In this document: positions 24,633 through 33,139 of the stretch, piece after piece
Position numbering within the stretch: the first letter of the stretch is position 1
Layout of the letters: each line of letters starts with the position of its first letter
Source of the DNA: Halolamina sp. CBA1230
Lineage (GTDB): Archaea > Halobacteriota > Halobacteria > Halobacteriales > Haloferacaceae
Direction: 5' to 3'
DNA: 64,000 bases
NCBI RefSeq assembly: GCF_002025255.2
Contig: NZ_CP054587.1
Location: 682,001-746,000 of the forward strand
Program-made: the position numbers and the translations under genes
Notes under the pieces: generated by a model
What the model was told of the DNA's origin: nothing
Databases searched by the model: none
Seen by the model: only the letters and a program-made list of their open reading frames with translations

Positions 24633-25865
24633 CTAGCTGGCGGCTTCCGTGGGCTGACCCGCCCCGTCGGACTCGCCGGGCTGGCGGCCCTCGGCCGTCC
24701 CGATCGCCCGGAGGAGGCTCCCGGTGAACAGCACGATGCTGGCGACGATAAACGCCGTGCTCAGCGGCGACGCCGTGTCGACGAACAGCCAGTACACCGG
24801 CGCCGCGATCGAGGGGCCCGCCACGAGCACGACCACCTTCGCCAGCAGCGGCCCACAGCAGCCACACGTACACGAGCCGACGATGGAGGCCGAGCCGGCC
24901 GCCCCGAACACGCCCGCCCGCTCCGACTCGCGCCAACTGCGGGCGACAAGTGCGGCGTTGAGCCCGACCAGGACGCTCAGCAGTCCGCCGACGAGTAGCT
25001 GTCCGGGCGACAGCGCGAGGAAGAAGGGGATGTGTGGGAACGACAGTTCGAGAGTGGGCCACGCGACCAGCTGGTACACCACCGGGAGGACGACGATCTC
25101 GGTCCGGTGGGGGACGCCCTCCTCGGGGAACACCGAGAGGTAGCCCGACAGCGTGAGGAAGAAGAGCAGCGTCAGCCCCGCGACGCCGGCGCCGAACCGC
25201 CGCGCGACCGTGTCCCGGAGCGTCTCCCGCAGCACGCCGCCGACCTCCCGCCAGAGCACGTAGCCGACCGCGAGCGGCGTCGCGAGCACGATCGCGTAGC
25301 CCAAGGGGTGGTGGGCGCCGGCGTACCCCGGGATCAGCTGGGGGTAGAGGATCCACAGCGCGAGCAAGATTCCGAGGAACGTGTACCGGGGGCGGCCGGG
25401 CCAGCGGAGCCAGCCGACGACGAAGCTGCCGAGCAGGATCGCGATCCCCAGTCCGGCCCGTATCACTTCGTACCACGAGCGCGGGAACGGCATCGAGCTC
25501 GCGTCGTACAGCAGGTCCGGGCTGAGCACGTCCAGCAAGACGACGCCGATCACCGTCGCGAGCAGCCCTCCGAACGCGACCCCGAGCGCGCGCGTCGCCG
25601 TCACGCGCCCGGATCGCTTGCCGAGCACGCCGGCAGCGACGACGGCGAGGCCGACGAACGCGATGCCGGCGCCGTGGATCGGCCGGAGGCCGGGCGACCC
25701 CGCGAGGCTGTGGGCGGCTGCGCGGGACGGAACGACGAGCGCACACACGACCGCCACGAGGAGCGTGAGCGCTCTGATCCGACGGGGTGTCGATCGCTCC
25801 CGGCGCGGGACGGGGAGTTTCACGTTGCCGGTCGTAACGGCTACGGCGGCTTTTAGCTTCCCCAT
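24633..25865 (-). CDS. Polytopic membrane protein with CTCGCC motif
   Basis: Protein of 410 residues with about ten hydrophobic helices. A basic N-terminal tail and a first helix ending AAAHSLAGSPG could be a signal or anchor. A striking SCTCGCCGPLLAKVVV sits at about residues 332-347, between two helices; its four Cys could bind copper, another soft metal or an Fe-S cluster. His-containing loops (HGAG, YAGAHHPLGY, FPHIPFF) may add ligands. I cannot assign the family. A TATA-like GTTAGTAC lies about 24 bases before ATG 25865, and a palindrome at 25905-25930 sits just upstream, next to a divergent HTH regulator gene. This suggests regulated expression, perhaps by metal. Confidence 0.75.
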   Translation of the reverse strand: MGKLKAAVAVTTGNVKLPVPRRERSTPRRIRALTLLVAVVCALVVPSRAAAHSLAGSPGLRPIHGAGIAFVGLAVVAAGVLGKRSGRVTATRALGVAFGGLLATVIGVVLLDVLSPDLLYDASSMPFPRSWYEVIRAGLGIAILLGSFVVGWLRWPGRPRYTFLGILLALWILYPQLIPGYAGAHHPLGYAIVLATPLAVGYVLWREVGGVLRETLRDTVARRFGAGVAGLTLLFFLTLSGYLSVFPEEGVPHRTEIVVLPVVYQLVAWPTLELSFPHIPFFLALSPGQLLVGGLLSVLVGLNAALVARSWRESERAGVFGAAGSASIVGSCTCGCCGPLLAKVVVLVAGPSIAAPVYWLFVDTASPLSTAFIVASIVLFTGSLLRAIGTAEGRQPGESDGAGQPTEAAS

Positions 25866-25904
25866 CGGCCCGGAGGTTCGACGGGCGTACTAACACGGGT
25901 ATCC

Positions 25905-25930
25905 GGTAACACCTGTGTCACCGGGTTACC
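25905..25930. promoter_or_regulatory. GGTAAC/GTTACC palindrome between divergent genes
   Basis: GGTAAC at 25905-25910 and GTTACC at 25925-25930 form an inverted repeat around CACCTGTGTCACC. It lies just upstream of the likely minus-strand TATA (25885-25893) and about 15 bases before the plus-strand CTTAAG box at 25946. It is a candidate operator for the adjacent HTH protein. Confidence 0.35.
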
Positions 25931-25976
25931 TCACGGTCAAGAACGGCTTAAGGGTCGCGCGCGCATACGGGCATTC

Positions 25977-26069
25977 GTGCGCGAGAACACTCCCCGATCG
26001 ACCGGAACCGACGTCCCGCCGGCGTGCGGGCGCCCGGCCACGACCACCCGCGGCGTGGGGCGACAGTGA
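25977..26069 (+). CDS. Possible 30-residue leader peptide
   Basis: A GTG at 25977 lies about 30 bases after a CTTAAG box and opens a 30-codon frame, rich in Thr, Pro and Arg, that ends at TGA 26067-26069. That stop overlaps the GTG start of the HTH gene as GTGA. The arrangement would suit a leaderless transcript whose first short frame couples translation to the regulator. There is no protein-level evidence, and chance is possible in GC-rich DNA. Confidence 0.3.
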   Translation: MRENTPRSTGTDVPPACGRPATTTRGVGRQ

Positions 26070-26362
26070 GCGACGTCGCCACGGAGGCCGAGATGGCCGA
26101 CCTCCCCCCCAGCGCGAAGCTGGTTCATCTCGTCCTCCAGGAGAACGACCGGATGACCCAGAGCCAAGTGACCGAGGAGACCCAGCTCGCGGGCCGCACC
26201 GTCCGTGACGCCCTCGGCCGGCTCGAGGACGCGGGGCTGGTCACCGAAGAGATCTGTCTGAAGGACGCCCGCAAGCGAGTGTACACGGCGAACAGCCCCG
26301 AGTCGGGCGAGGTCGACCATCCGGAAGCCGAAACGCCCGAAGGCGCGGCGACGGGCGACTGA
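26066..26362 (+). CDS. Winged-helix (MarR/TrmB-like) transcriptional regulator
   Basis: Protein of 98 residues. Residues about 10-75 form a winged helix with LPPSAKLVHLVLQENDRMTQSQVTEETQLAGRTVRDALGRLEDAGLVTEE (seen in consecutive parts); the C-terminal tail is acidic and disordered. GTG 26066 starts VSDVATEAEMADLPP. ATG 26093 (MADLPP) is an alternative that keeps the whole domain. There is no ligand domain, so it may respond through a partner. It faces the CTCGCC membrane-protein gene across a region with a palindromic operator candidate. Confidence 0.8.
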   Translation: MSDVATEAEMADLPPSAKLVHLVLQENDRMTQSQVTEETQLAGRTVRDALGRLEDAGLVTEEICLKDARKRVYTANSPESGEVDHPEAETPEGAATGD

Positions 26363-26537
26363 CGCCCTGATCGACGGCGCCTCACCACCGGCGAAAGCCG
26401 CGAACTGAACCGACGGACGGAACGACCGCAGAGCCGTTTCTCTGACCTGGCCGGCGATCAGATTTACAAGCCGACCGCTCTTCCGTCCCCGTGCAGGCAG
26501 TACTGCGCGACGAACCGACTACTGACAGGTATCCACA

Positions 26538-26933
26538 ATGGACTACAGCGAGTTCATCGGCGAAGTACAACATCGAATCGGGGCGGGAGAGATGGGAACG
26601 GCCGTCCGGAACACGCGGGCGGTGCTGACGACGCTCGGCGAGCGCCTCCAGGCCGACGAGGCCGAGGATCTCGCCAGCCCGCTCCCGGGGGAGGTCAGCT
26701 ACTACCTCCTGGACGCCAACTCGGGCCAGGGGTTCGACCACGCGGTGTTCCTCGAACGCGTCGCGGAGCGTGCCGGCGTCGACGAGGGGGAGGCGAAGAT
26801 CCGTGCGCAGGCCATCGTCGCGCTGGTCGGCGACGTCGTGCCCGGCGGCGAGATCGACGACGTCGAGGACGGCCTGCCCGACGACTACGCGCCGCTGTTC
26901 GAGTTCGTCGACGCCGAGGAGACGCCCTGGTAG
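26538..26933 (+). CDS. DUF2267 domain protein
   Basis: Protein of 131 residues, all helical and acidic, starting MDYSEFIGEVQHRIGAG. The pattern VRNTRAVLTTLGERLQADEAEDLASPLPGEVSYYL followed by FLERVAERAGVDEGEAKIRAQAIVALVGDVVPGGEIDDVEDGLPDDYAPLFE matches DUF2267 (parts quoted in order). The family is widespread in bacteria and haloarchaea; no function is established, though it often accompanies stress genes. ATG 26538 is the only sensible start. The 175-base region before it holds TTTACAAG near 26462 and no other clear feature. Confidence 0.85.
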   Translation: MDYSEFIGEVQHRIGAGEMGTAVRNTRAVLTTLGERLQADEAEDLASPLPGEVSYYLLDANSGQGFDHAVFLERVAERAGVDEGEAKIRAQAIVALVGDVVPGGEIDDVEDGLPDDYAPLFEFVDAEETPW

Positions 26934-26940
26934 CGCCCGA

Positions 26941-27267
26941 TCAGTCCTGCTCGCGTTCTTCGAGGATGTGGTCGACGATCTCGTCGGCGTGATCGGCCAG
27001 TACACGGACGGCGGCGTCGTGGAACTCCCGGCCCGTCACGTCACGGACGCCGTGCTCGCGGCGCAGCGCGCTCTCGACTTCGAACTCGGCGTCCTCGAGC
27101 AGCTCGAGCGTCTCCGGCCGGACGTAGATGCTCTTGGCGCTGGTGGCGTCGAACTCGAAGGCGGGGCCGCCGTTCTCGGCCTCCGTTTCGTCGCCCTGTT
27201 CGTCGGGTTCGTCGTCGGCCCCGTCGTCGGCGTCCGAAAGGCCGGCGAAGCGGTTGTCGTCAGGCAT
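26941..27267 (-). CDS. Small acidic partner protein of ParA
   Basis: Protein of 108 residues. The first 45 are very acidic and probably disordered (DADDGADDEPDEQGDE). The rest is compact: FEFDATSAKSIYVRPETLELLEDAEFEVESALRREHGVRDVTGREFHDAAVRVLADHADEIVDHILEE in consecutive parts. SIYVRPETLELLEDAE followed by a helix pair is compatible with a ribbon-helix-helix-like or ParB-substitute DNA-binding partner. It overlaps the end of the parA-like gene by eight bases, so the two are translationally coupled. No classical ParB is nearby. The adaptor role is inferred from this pairing. Confidence 0.7.
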   Translation of the reverse strand: MPDDNRFAGLSDADDGADDEPDEQGDETEAENGGPAFEFDATSAKSIYVRPETLELLEDAEFEVESALRREHGVRDVTGREFHDAAVRVLADHADEIVDHILEEREQD

Positions 27268-28072
27268 CGTCCTCCACGATCGCGGCGAGTTGGTCGAGTC
27301 TGTCGAGCATGTCGTTGTCTGAGTCGTACTCCCGGAGCGTCTCTCCGTCACGCCACGCGCGGCTGAACGCGATGCGGTGACGGAGCCCCGGACCCGGGGA
27401 GTCGGGGTCGTCGAACTCGTCGGACCGGCAGAACTCGGGCAGGTACTCGGCGAACGGCGAGTCCTCCAGGTCCTCGATGATGCGTCGCTCCTCGTTGTTG
27501 CCCGAGAGGTCGTTGGGCACGATCGCGAGCAGTTCCAGATCCACCTCGTTACGGATCGGGACGATCTGCTGGTCCCACATGCGCTCGAAGCCGCTGACGC
27601 TTGGTTCGCTCATCAGCAGCGGGACGATCACGCTGCCGGCGCCGATCAGCGCGGCGTCGGACAGCGGCCCGAGGCTGGGCGGGGAGTCGACGACGACGTA
27701 GTCGTACTCCGCCTCGAGCAGCGGTTCGACGATCCGCCGGCGCACCCAGAGCATCCCGAACGTGGAGTTGCGTACCCGGTCCTCGATCTCGTCGAGATCC
27801 ACGTGGGCCGGGAACACGTCGAACCCGTCGCGCTCGACGACCACCTCGCTCGCGTCGACGGGGTCGTCGTCCGTCAGCACGTCGCCGACGTGGGGGCTGC
27901 CGCGCTCGTACTCGTCTTTGAGGCCGACTCCCTCGGTGGCGTTGCCCTGCTGGTCGAGATCGACCAGCAACACGTCGTTCCCCCGGACCGCCAGCGCGTC
28001 CGCGAGGTTGATCGCGATGGTGGTTTTCCCCACGCCGCCCTTCTGGAGCGAGACGGCGACGGCACGCCCCAT
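27260..28072 (-). CDS. ParA-family partition ATPase
   Basis: Protein of 270 residues. It begins MGRAVAVSLQKGGVGKTTIAINLADAL, a deviant Walker A (KGGVGKTT) as in ParA/Soj. Next come VLLVDLDQQGNATEGVG (switch I region), DYVVVDSPPSLGPLSDAALIGAGSVIVPL (Walker B and switch II) and SGNNEERRIIEDL near the end. Such ATPases position plasmids, chromosomes or protein assemblies. There is no DNA-binding extension at the N-terminus; the longer open frame upstream to 28258 contains the promoter region and is rejected. It is coupled to the small acidic partner gene. Palindromes upstream (28192-28250) could be a centromere-like or operator site. Confidence 0.9.
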   Translation of the reverse strand: MGRAVAVSLQKGGVGKTTIAINLADALAVRGNDVLLVDLDQQGNATEGVGLKDEYERGSPHVGDVLTDDDPVDASEVVVERDGFDVFPAHVDLDEIEDRVRNSTFGMLWVRRRIVEPLLEAEYDYVVVDSPPSLGPLSDAALIGAGSVIVPLLMSEPSVSGFERMWDQQIVPIRNEVDLELLAIVPNDLSGNNEERRIIEDLEDSPFAEYLPEFCRSDEFDDPDSPGPGLRHRIAFSRAWRDGETLREYDSDNDMLDRLDQLAAIVEDDA

Positions 28073-28461
28073 CAGGCCGCCACCCCGCGGGTCGGGCTGA
28101 ACGCCCACGCGGCAGCGTGCTCGCCCGCCCGCACGATCGCTGCGTCCCGAAGCATACGTCCGAGGGTCCGGCGCGGAGTACTTAAGATTTCTCACGATGC
28201 GTGAACCGCCAATACACTGAACACATTTCAGAGATCTAGAGATTTCTAGAATTTTCAAACGTCGTCACTCCCACCCCGTTCCGTTCGTTTTCGCCCGATA
28301 CCGTCGAAAACACGGGATAGAAGCGTTCTTCGGCCGAAAAAGCTGATAGCTCGAGATATCGAATGAACAGGCGCTGGAGCATCTTACACGCGTGAAAACC
28401 GCCGTGTCGTCCGTATCCTGTGCTTTTTACCGGCTCCGATGCTCGCTCCGTTCAGACTGGG
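28073..28461. other. Non-coding, AT-richer divergent region with short palindromes
   Basis: This 389-base gap between parA and the exchanger gene is AT-richer than its surroundings. It contains CTTAAG at 28181 (probable TATA for the minus strand), TCACG-ATG-CGTGA at 28192-28204, two TCTAGA palindromes four bases apart at 28235-28250, and a degenerate copy of the dispersed CGATATCG-type motif around 28337-28364. No gene is seen. It could hold a partition site or operators for the ParA pair and the promoter of the exchanger gene. Confidence 0.45.
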
Positions 28462-29808
28462 ATGAACACGAGAAAGCTCGGAGTGCTCGTCGCCGCAACG
28501 ATACTCACCGTGCCGTGGCTCGGCGGGTGGTTGACCGGGTTGGCCGGCGGGCTGGGGGCGCTCCAGACCGTCGCCGTCGCCGGTGTTGGGATCCTCGGCG
28601 CCTCCTTTTTGCTGACGTGGGGCGCCGAGACCGCAGAACAGGACGTGCCGCGGGCGTTCGCCATCGCCGTGCTCGCGGTGCTGGCCGTCGCGCCGGAGTA
28701 CGCCGTCGACGCGCTGTACGCCTGGCAGGCAGGGGTGAACGCCGGCACCCCCGCCGGCGCCGAGGCCGGCAACCTCGCGGTCGCGAACATGACTGGCGCG
28801 AACCGGATCCTCATCGGGATCGGCTGGGCCGGCATCGCGCTGTACACCGTGTTCCGGTCGGGCGCCGACCAGGACTCGGCCGTGAAGGATCGGGGCGGGT
28901 TCCTCCGGAACGCCGTCTCGCTCGATCGGGACATCAGCCTCGAAATCTCGTTCCTGCTGGCCGCGACGCTGTGGGCGTTCCTCGTCCCGGTGGGTGTGGG
29001 CCCGCTGAGTAAGGGGATCGACATCATCGACATGGCGGTTCTCGTCGGGCTGTACGTCCTCTACATCGGGGTCGTCCTCCGGGGTGAGCCCGAGGAGCAC
29101 GTGGAACACGTCGGCGTCCCCGCGATGCTGGGGCGTATCCCCAACCCCTACCGGGCGCTGACGGTGATCACGCTGTTCGCGTTCTCCGGGCTGATCATCT
29201 TCACCGCGGTGGAGCCGTTCGCCCACAGCCTCGAACTGCTTGGCGAGGACATCGGTGTTCCCTCCTTCTTCATGATCCAGTGGATCGCGCCGCTGGCCTC
29301 GGAGTCGCCGGAACTCATCGTCGTCGTCGTGCTGGTCCGGAAGGCCCGCTCGACGGCGGGGTTCAACGCACTGATCTCTTCGAAGTTGAACCAGTGGACG
29401 CTGCTGATCGGGACGCTCGTGATCGTCCACTCGATCGCGCTCGGGCAGTACGGCGCGCTCAGCTTCGAACCCAAGCAGGCCGCGGAGATCTGGATCACCG
29501 CGGCGCAGTCGCTGTTCGCGCTCGCGCTCATCATCAACTTCGAGATCGACGTGCGGGAGGCGGTCGTCCTGTTCCTGCTGTTCATCTCGCAGGTGGTACT
29601 CGAGTTCCTCGCGCTACGGGAGATCATCCAGCTCCCGGTTTCGGAGATCCAGCTGCTGCATCTGTTCACCGCGACGTACATCCTCCTCGCACTGGGGCTG
29701 CTGGCCGCCCGCCGCGAGGCAGTGGTCCAGCTCGTGCACGACACCCGCGGGATCATCAGCAGCGCCGTCCACGGCGAGCCTGAACAGAACCCCGTGGCGG
29801 ACGACTGA
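28462..29808 (+). CDS. Sodium/calcium exchanger (CaCA) family protein
   Basis: Protein of 448 residues with about eleven membrane helices. The two alpha repeats that form the ion site are visible as VAPEYAVDALYAWQAG ... NLAVANMTGANRILIGIGW and, inverted, APLASESPELIVVVVLVRKARSTAGFNALISSKLNQWTLLIG (parts). The acidic residue of each repeat is in APEY and SESPE. The layout is of the Na+/Ca2+ or H+/Ca2+ antiporters, but the repeats differ from the classic GSSxPE form, so the ion is uncertain. The start ATG 28462 follows a CTTTTTACC stretch. A second, more canonical exchanger begins at 63017. Confidence 0.85.
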   Translation: MNTRKLGVLVAATILTVPWLGGWLTGLAGGLGALQTVAVAGVGILGASFLLTWGAETAEQDVPRAFAIAVLAVLAVAPEYAVDALYAWQAGVNAGTPAGAEAGNLAVANMTGANRILIGIGWAGIALYTVFRSGADQDSAVKDRGGFLRNAVSLDRDISLEISFLLAATLWAFLVPVGVGPLSKGIDIIDMAVLVGLYVLYIGVVLRGEPEEHVEHVGVPAMLGRIPNPYRALTVITLFAFSGLIIFTAVEPFAHSLELLGEDIGVPSFFMIQWIAPLASESPELIVVVVLVRKARSTAGFNALISSKLNQWTLLIGTLVIVHSIALGQYGALSFEPKQAAEIWITAAQSLFALALIINFEIDVREAVVLFLLFISQVVLEFLALREIIQLPVSEIQLLHLFTATYILLALGLLAARREAVVQLVHDTRGIISSAVHGEPEQNPVADD

Positions 29809-29840
29809 TCCGCCCGGCACGCTGCCAGCCGGGCGGGGCA

Positions 29841-29905
29841 ACTGATCGGCGCGGTGACGGACTGCCGCGCCGGACGACTGATCGGCGCGGCGTCGGTCTG
29901 CCGCG
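29841..29905 (+). repeat. Imperfect 29-bp direct repeat, period 36
   Basis: ACTGATCGGCGCGG, three to four variable bases and CTGCCGCG occur at 29841-29869 and again at 29877-29905. The pair fills most of the 166-base gap between the exchanger gene and the S9 peptidase gene. It probably arose by local duplication; no function is evident. Confidence 0.6.
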
Positions 29906-29974
29906 ACGAACCACTGAAGCCGACAGAACGGCCGCTGGGCGTACGTTTTTGGCGCCGCCACACACAGCGGGGCC

Positions 29975-32032
29975 ATGGAGAAACTCACCCCCGAACGGTT
30001 CTACGACTTCTCGATCGCCTCCGGCGCCGCCGTCTCCCCGGACGGCGAGCGCGTGGCGTTCCTGGTCAGCGAGTTCGACGCCGAGGCGGACGACCGGCAC
30101 ACGTCGCTGTTCGTCGCGCCGACCGACGGCTCCACCGAACCGTACCGGCTCACCCGCGCCTCCAGCGCCTCTTCGCCGCAGTGGTCCCCCGACGGCGACC
30201 GCCTCGCGTTCGTCGCGGCCCGCGAGACCGACTCGGGCATCGCCGTCGAGAACGGCGTCGAAGTCGAGGAAGAGGACGAAGAGGAGGAGAACGAACCGGT
30301 CGGCGAGGGGCCCAAACCCCAGGTCTGGTCGTTCGACATGGCCCGCGGCGGCGACGCCCGCCAGCTCACCGACCGCGACTACGGCGTCGCGGAGTTCGAC
30401 TGGGCGCCCGACGGCCAGCGACTCGTGATCGCCGCTCGCGACCCGACTGAGGAGGACGAGGAGTACCTCCAGCAACGGAACGAGGACGGTCCCATCGAGA
30501 TCGACCGCCTCCAGCACAAAGGCGACGGCGCAGGCTGGATGGACGAAGTGACGTCGTACCTGTTCGTCGTCGACATCGAGAGCCGCGAGACGGTGCGGCT
30601 GGACAACGCCTACGACGACGAGGAGAAGGGGGACCGTCGCGGCCTCCAGCCCGCGTGGTCGCCCGACGGCGACCGGATCGCGTTCGTCGCCCAGCACGAG
30701 GAAGACCCCGACGACACCCACGTCCGGAACGTCTACACGATCCGCCCGGACGGCACGGGGTACGAGCAGCTGACCGACGCCGGGATGCGCGTCCAGCAGC
30801 CGCGCTGGTCCCCCGACGGGAGCCGGATCGCCCTCGGCGGCGGCGACCCGTACAACTGGTACAAGCCGACCGAAGCGTACGTGCTCGATGTCGAGAGCGG
30901 CGAGATCCGCTCAGTCTCGGCCTCCCTCGACCGCACGATCGCGTTCGGCGGCAACCCCCACTGGCTCGACGACGACACGCTCGTCGGCCTGTTCGGCGAC
31001 AAGGGGAACACGCGGATGATCCGCCTCGACGCCGAGGCGGACGACCCCGAGCGCGCCTTCGTCGCGCAGGGACGCAGTCGTTCGGTCTCGGGGCTCTCCG
31101 TCGCCGACGACGGCAGCACGCTCGCGTTCCGGATGGACGACCCCGAGGAGGGCGCCGACATCTACGCGATGGGTCGTGAAGGGCTGAATGCGGAGAAAGG
31201 CGCCGAAGCCGACGAGGCGGGGCTCGCACGCGTCAGCGAGGTCAACACCGATCTGATTGACGAGCACCACGACTGCGTCAGGCTCTCGTGGGAGAACTCC
31301 GACGGCGTGACCATCCACGGGCTGGCGTACCTCCCGCCAGAGTTCGATCCCGAGGATCCCGAACCGCACCCCGTCGTCTCCTCGGTCCACGGCGGGCCGA
31401 TGTCGTACGACTCGCCAGCCTTCGGCTTCGATCAGTTGTTCTGGACGAGCAACGACTACATAGTCCTGCGGACCAACTACCGTGGTTCGACCTCCTACGG
31501 CCAAGAGTTCGCCGAGCGCCTGCGTGGCACCCGGGGCGATCTGGAGGTCGACGACGTGGTCAGCGGCGTCGAACACCTCGTCGAGGAGGGGTGGGCCGAC
31601 GAGGACCGCCTCTACCTCACGGGGTTCTCCTACGGCGGCGTCACCACCGCCGCGACGGTCACGAAATCCGACGTCTTCGCCGCCGCGGCCGCCGAGCACG
31701 GCATCTACGACTTCTACGCCACGTTCGGCACCGACGACAACCACCTGTGGCACGAGGACGAGTTCGGCCTGCCGTGGGAGAACGTCGAGACGTACCGCGA
31801 GATCTCCTCGATCACCGACGTGGGCGGCGTCGACACACCGCTGCTGATCACCGCGGGCGAGAACGACTGGCGCTGCCCGCCGACGCAAGCCGAACAGCTG
31901 TTCGTCTCGGTGCGCAAGCAGGGCGTCGACTCGCGGCTGGTGATCTACCCCGACGAACACCACAACATCGGCGACCCCGACCGCGCGATCCACCGGCTGG
32001 AGGAGCTGTCGGCCTGGTTCGCGGATCACTGA
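29975..32032 (+). CDS. S9 family serine peptidase (acylaminoacyl-peptidase type)
   Basis: Protein of 685 residues. An N-terminal beta-propeller (about 1-420) contains several PD40-type repeats: PQWSPDGDRLAFV, PAWSPDGDRIAFV, PRWSPDGSRIALG. The alpha/beta-hydrolase domain follows, with the nucleophile elbow TGFSYGGV (Ser near 552), Asp in AGENDWRCPP and His in DEHHNIG. Another marker is NYRGSTSYGQEF. An acidic insert (VEVEEEDEEEENE) in the propeller is typical of halophiles. No signal peptide is seen, so it acts in the cytoplasm on short peptides. It is monocistronic. A second S9 peptidase lies at 48039-50045. Confidence 0.92.
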   Translation: MEKLTPERFYDFSIASGAAVSPDGERVAFLVSEFDAEADDRHTSLFVAPTDGSTEPYRLTRASSASSPQWSPDGDRLAFVAARETDSGIAVENGVEVEEEDEEEENEPVGEGPKPQVWSFDMARGGDARQLTDRDYGVAEFDWAPDGQRLVIAARDPTEEDEEYLQQRNEDGPIEIDRLQHKGDGAGWMDEVTSYLFVVDIESRETVRLDNAYDDEEKGDRRGLQPAWSPDGDRIAFVAQHEEDPDDTHVRNVYTIRPDGTGYEQLTDAGMRVQQPRWSPDGSRIALGGGDPYNWYKPTEAYVLDVESGEIRSVSASLDRTIAFGGNPHWLDDDTLVGLFGDKGNTRMIRLDAEADDPERAFVAQGRSRSVSGLSVADDGSTLAFRMDDPEEGADIYAMGREGLNAEKGAEADEAGLARVSEVNTDLIDEHHDCVRLSWENSDGVTIHGLAYLPPEFDPEDPEPHPVVSSVHGGPMSYDSPAFGFDQLFWTSNDYIVLRTNYRGSTSYGQEFAERLRGTRGDLEVDDVVSGVEHLVEEGWADEDRLYLTGFSYGGVTTAATVTKSDVFAAAAAEHGIYDFYATFGTDDNHLWHEDEFGLPWENVETYREISSITDVGGVDTPLLITAGENDWRCPPTQAEQLFVSVRKQGVDSRLVIYPDEHHNIGDPDRAIHRLEELSAWFADH

Positions 32033-32076
32033 GCCGCGAGGCCCGCGGTTCGGTGATCGCTATCCCGGACCGTCGA

Positions 32077-32102
32077 GAATCGATATCTCAATATATGGTT
32101 TA
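32077..32102 (+). repeat. Dispersed CGATATC-type 26-bp motif, copy 1
   Basis: The stretch contains TCGATATC, then TATA, then TTTA at the same spacing as in the better copies at 56725-56750 and 59843-59868, with 18 of 26 positions matching the 56725 copy. It lies between the S9 peptidase gene and the convergent esterase gene. Its role is unknown. Confidence 0.4.
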
Positions 32103-32136
32103 CTCGTTCGAGGACACGCGAAACGGGCAGATTTCG

Positions 32137-33063
32137 TCACGCACGCAGCGCCGAACGCAGATCCCGTCCCAGATCCTCGGCCACCCGCTCGGCGGCGTCG
32201 ATCTCCATCGTCGCGAACCCGTGGACCTGCGCGGGGTAGTTCTCGTAGCGCACGTCGACGCCGTCGGCGAGCAGCTGCTCGGCGTACCCCTTGCCGGCGT
32301 CCCGGAGCGGATCGAACCCCGCCGTGATCACCGTCGCGGGTGCGACCTCCGAGAGGTCGTCAGCCCGCGCGGGGTCGGCGTAGGGGTTGCGCCGGTGGAT
32401 CTCGCTGCCGTAGTAGCACTCGTCGAAGAAGCGTAGATCTGCCTCGTCGAGCACGATCCCCGCGTTCTGCTGCACCGACTCCTGGCTCTCCTCGACGCTG
32501 GTCGCGGGGTAGAGCAGCGCCTGGTGGGCCAGTTCGGGCCCGTCCCGCTCGGCGGCCATCAGTGCGACGACGGCGGCGAGGTTCGCGCCCGCGCTGTCGC
32601 CCGCAACAGCGAGTTCGTCCACGCCACCGAGGCGATCGGGGTTGGCGGCTGCCCACACCGTCGCTGCGTAGGCGTCCTCGACGGCCGCGGGAAACGGGTG
32701 TTCCGGCGCGAGCCGATAGGCGACCGAGAGCACCGCACAGCCGCTCTCGCGGGTCAACCGCCGGCAGAGCACGTCGTGGGTCTCCAGCCCGCCGATCACG
32801 AACCCGCCGCCGTGGAAGAACACGACCGTCGGGACCTCGCCAGCGTTCCGGGGTCGATAGCGCCGGACGCGGAGGTCGCCGGCGGGTCCAGGGATCGTGA
32901 GATCGGTCACGTCGCCGACTGCCGGAGGGTTCCGGGTCCCGTACTTGCCCGCGAGACGGGCGACGGGCCGGAGCAGTTTCAGCCCCAGTCGACTGTGGGG
33001 GAGCGAGAACCGCCGCCCGTCGAGTGCCGCCTTCGCCTGCGGGTCGATCTCGGCTGCCTGCAC
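32137..33063 (-). CDS. HSL-family (GDXG) alpha/beta hydrolase, esterase/lipase
   Basis: Protein of 308 residues with the hormone-sensitive-lipase motifs: oxyanion-hole HGGGFVIG, the nucleophile motif GDSAGAN, Asp in FDPLRDAG and His in QVHGFATM. The cap is at the N-terminus (LPHSRLGLKLLRPVARLAGKY). The start is set to GTG 33063 because a GATATA box on the minus strand is centred 28 bases upstream, fitting a leaderless mRNA; the longer open frame to 33498 runs through the neighbouring gene. It is divergent from the ribbon-helix-helix gene at 33140. Such enzymes hydrolyse short acyl esters; the physiological substrate is unknown. Confidence 0.88.
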   Translation of the reverse strand: MQAAEIDPQAKAALDGRRFSLPHSRLGLKLLRPVARLAGKYGTRNPPAVGDVTDLTIPGPAGDLRVRRYRPRNAGEVPTVVFFHGGGFVIGGLETHDVLCRRLTRESGCAVLSVAYRLAPEHPFPAAVEDAYAATVWAAANPDRLGGVDELAVAGDSAGANLAAVVALMAAERDGPELAHQALLYPATSVEESQESVQQNAGIVLDEADLRFFDECYYGSEIHRRNPYADPARADDLSEVAPATVITAGFDPLRDAGKGYAEQLLADGVDVRYENYPAQVHGFATMEIDAAERVAEDLGRDLRSALRA

Positions 33064-33139
33064 GACCTGGCTTTCACTCGGTGGCGGGATATAGCCATCG
33101 AGCGGAAAATACACACCGCTCCAGCGTAGAGGGTGGGAT

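Noticed and set aside
28180-28400. Replication origin next to parA
   Set aside because: The region is AT-richer and has palindromes, but no Orc1/Cdc6 gene or repeated origin boxes are visible.
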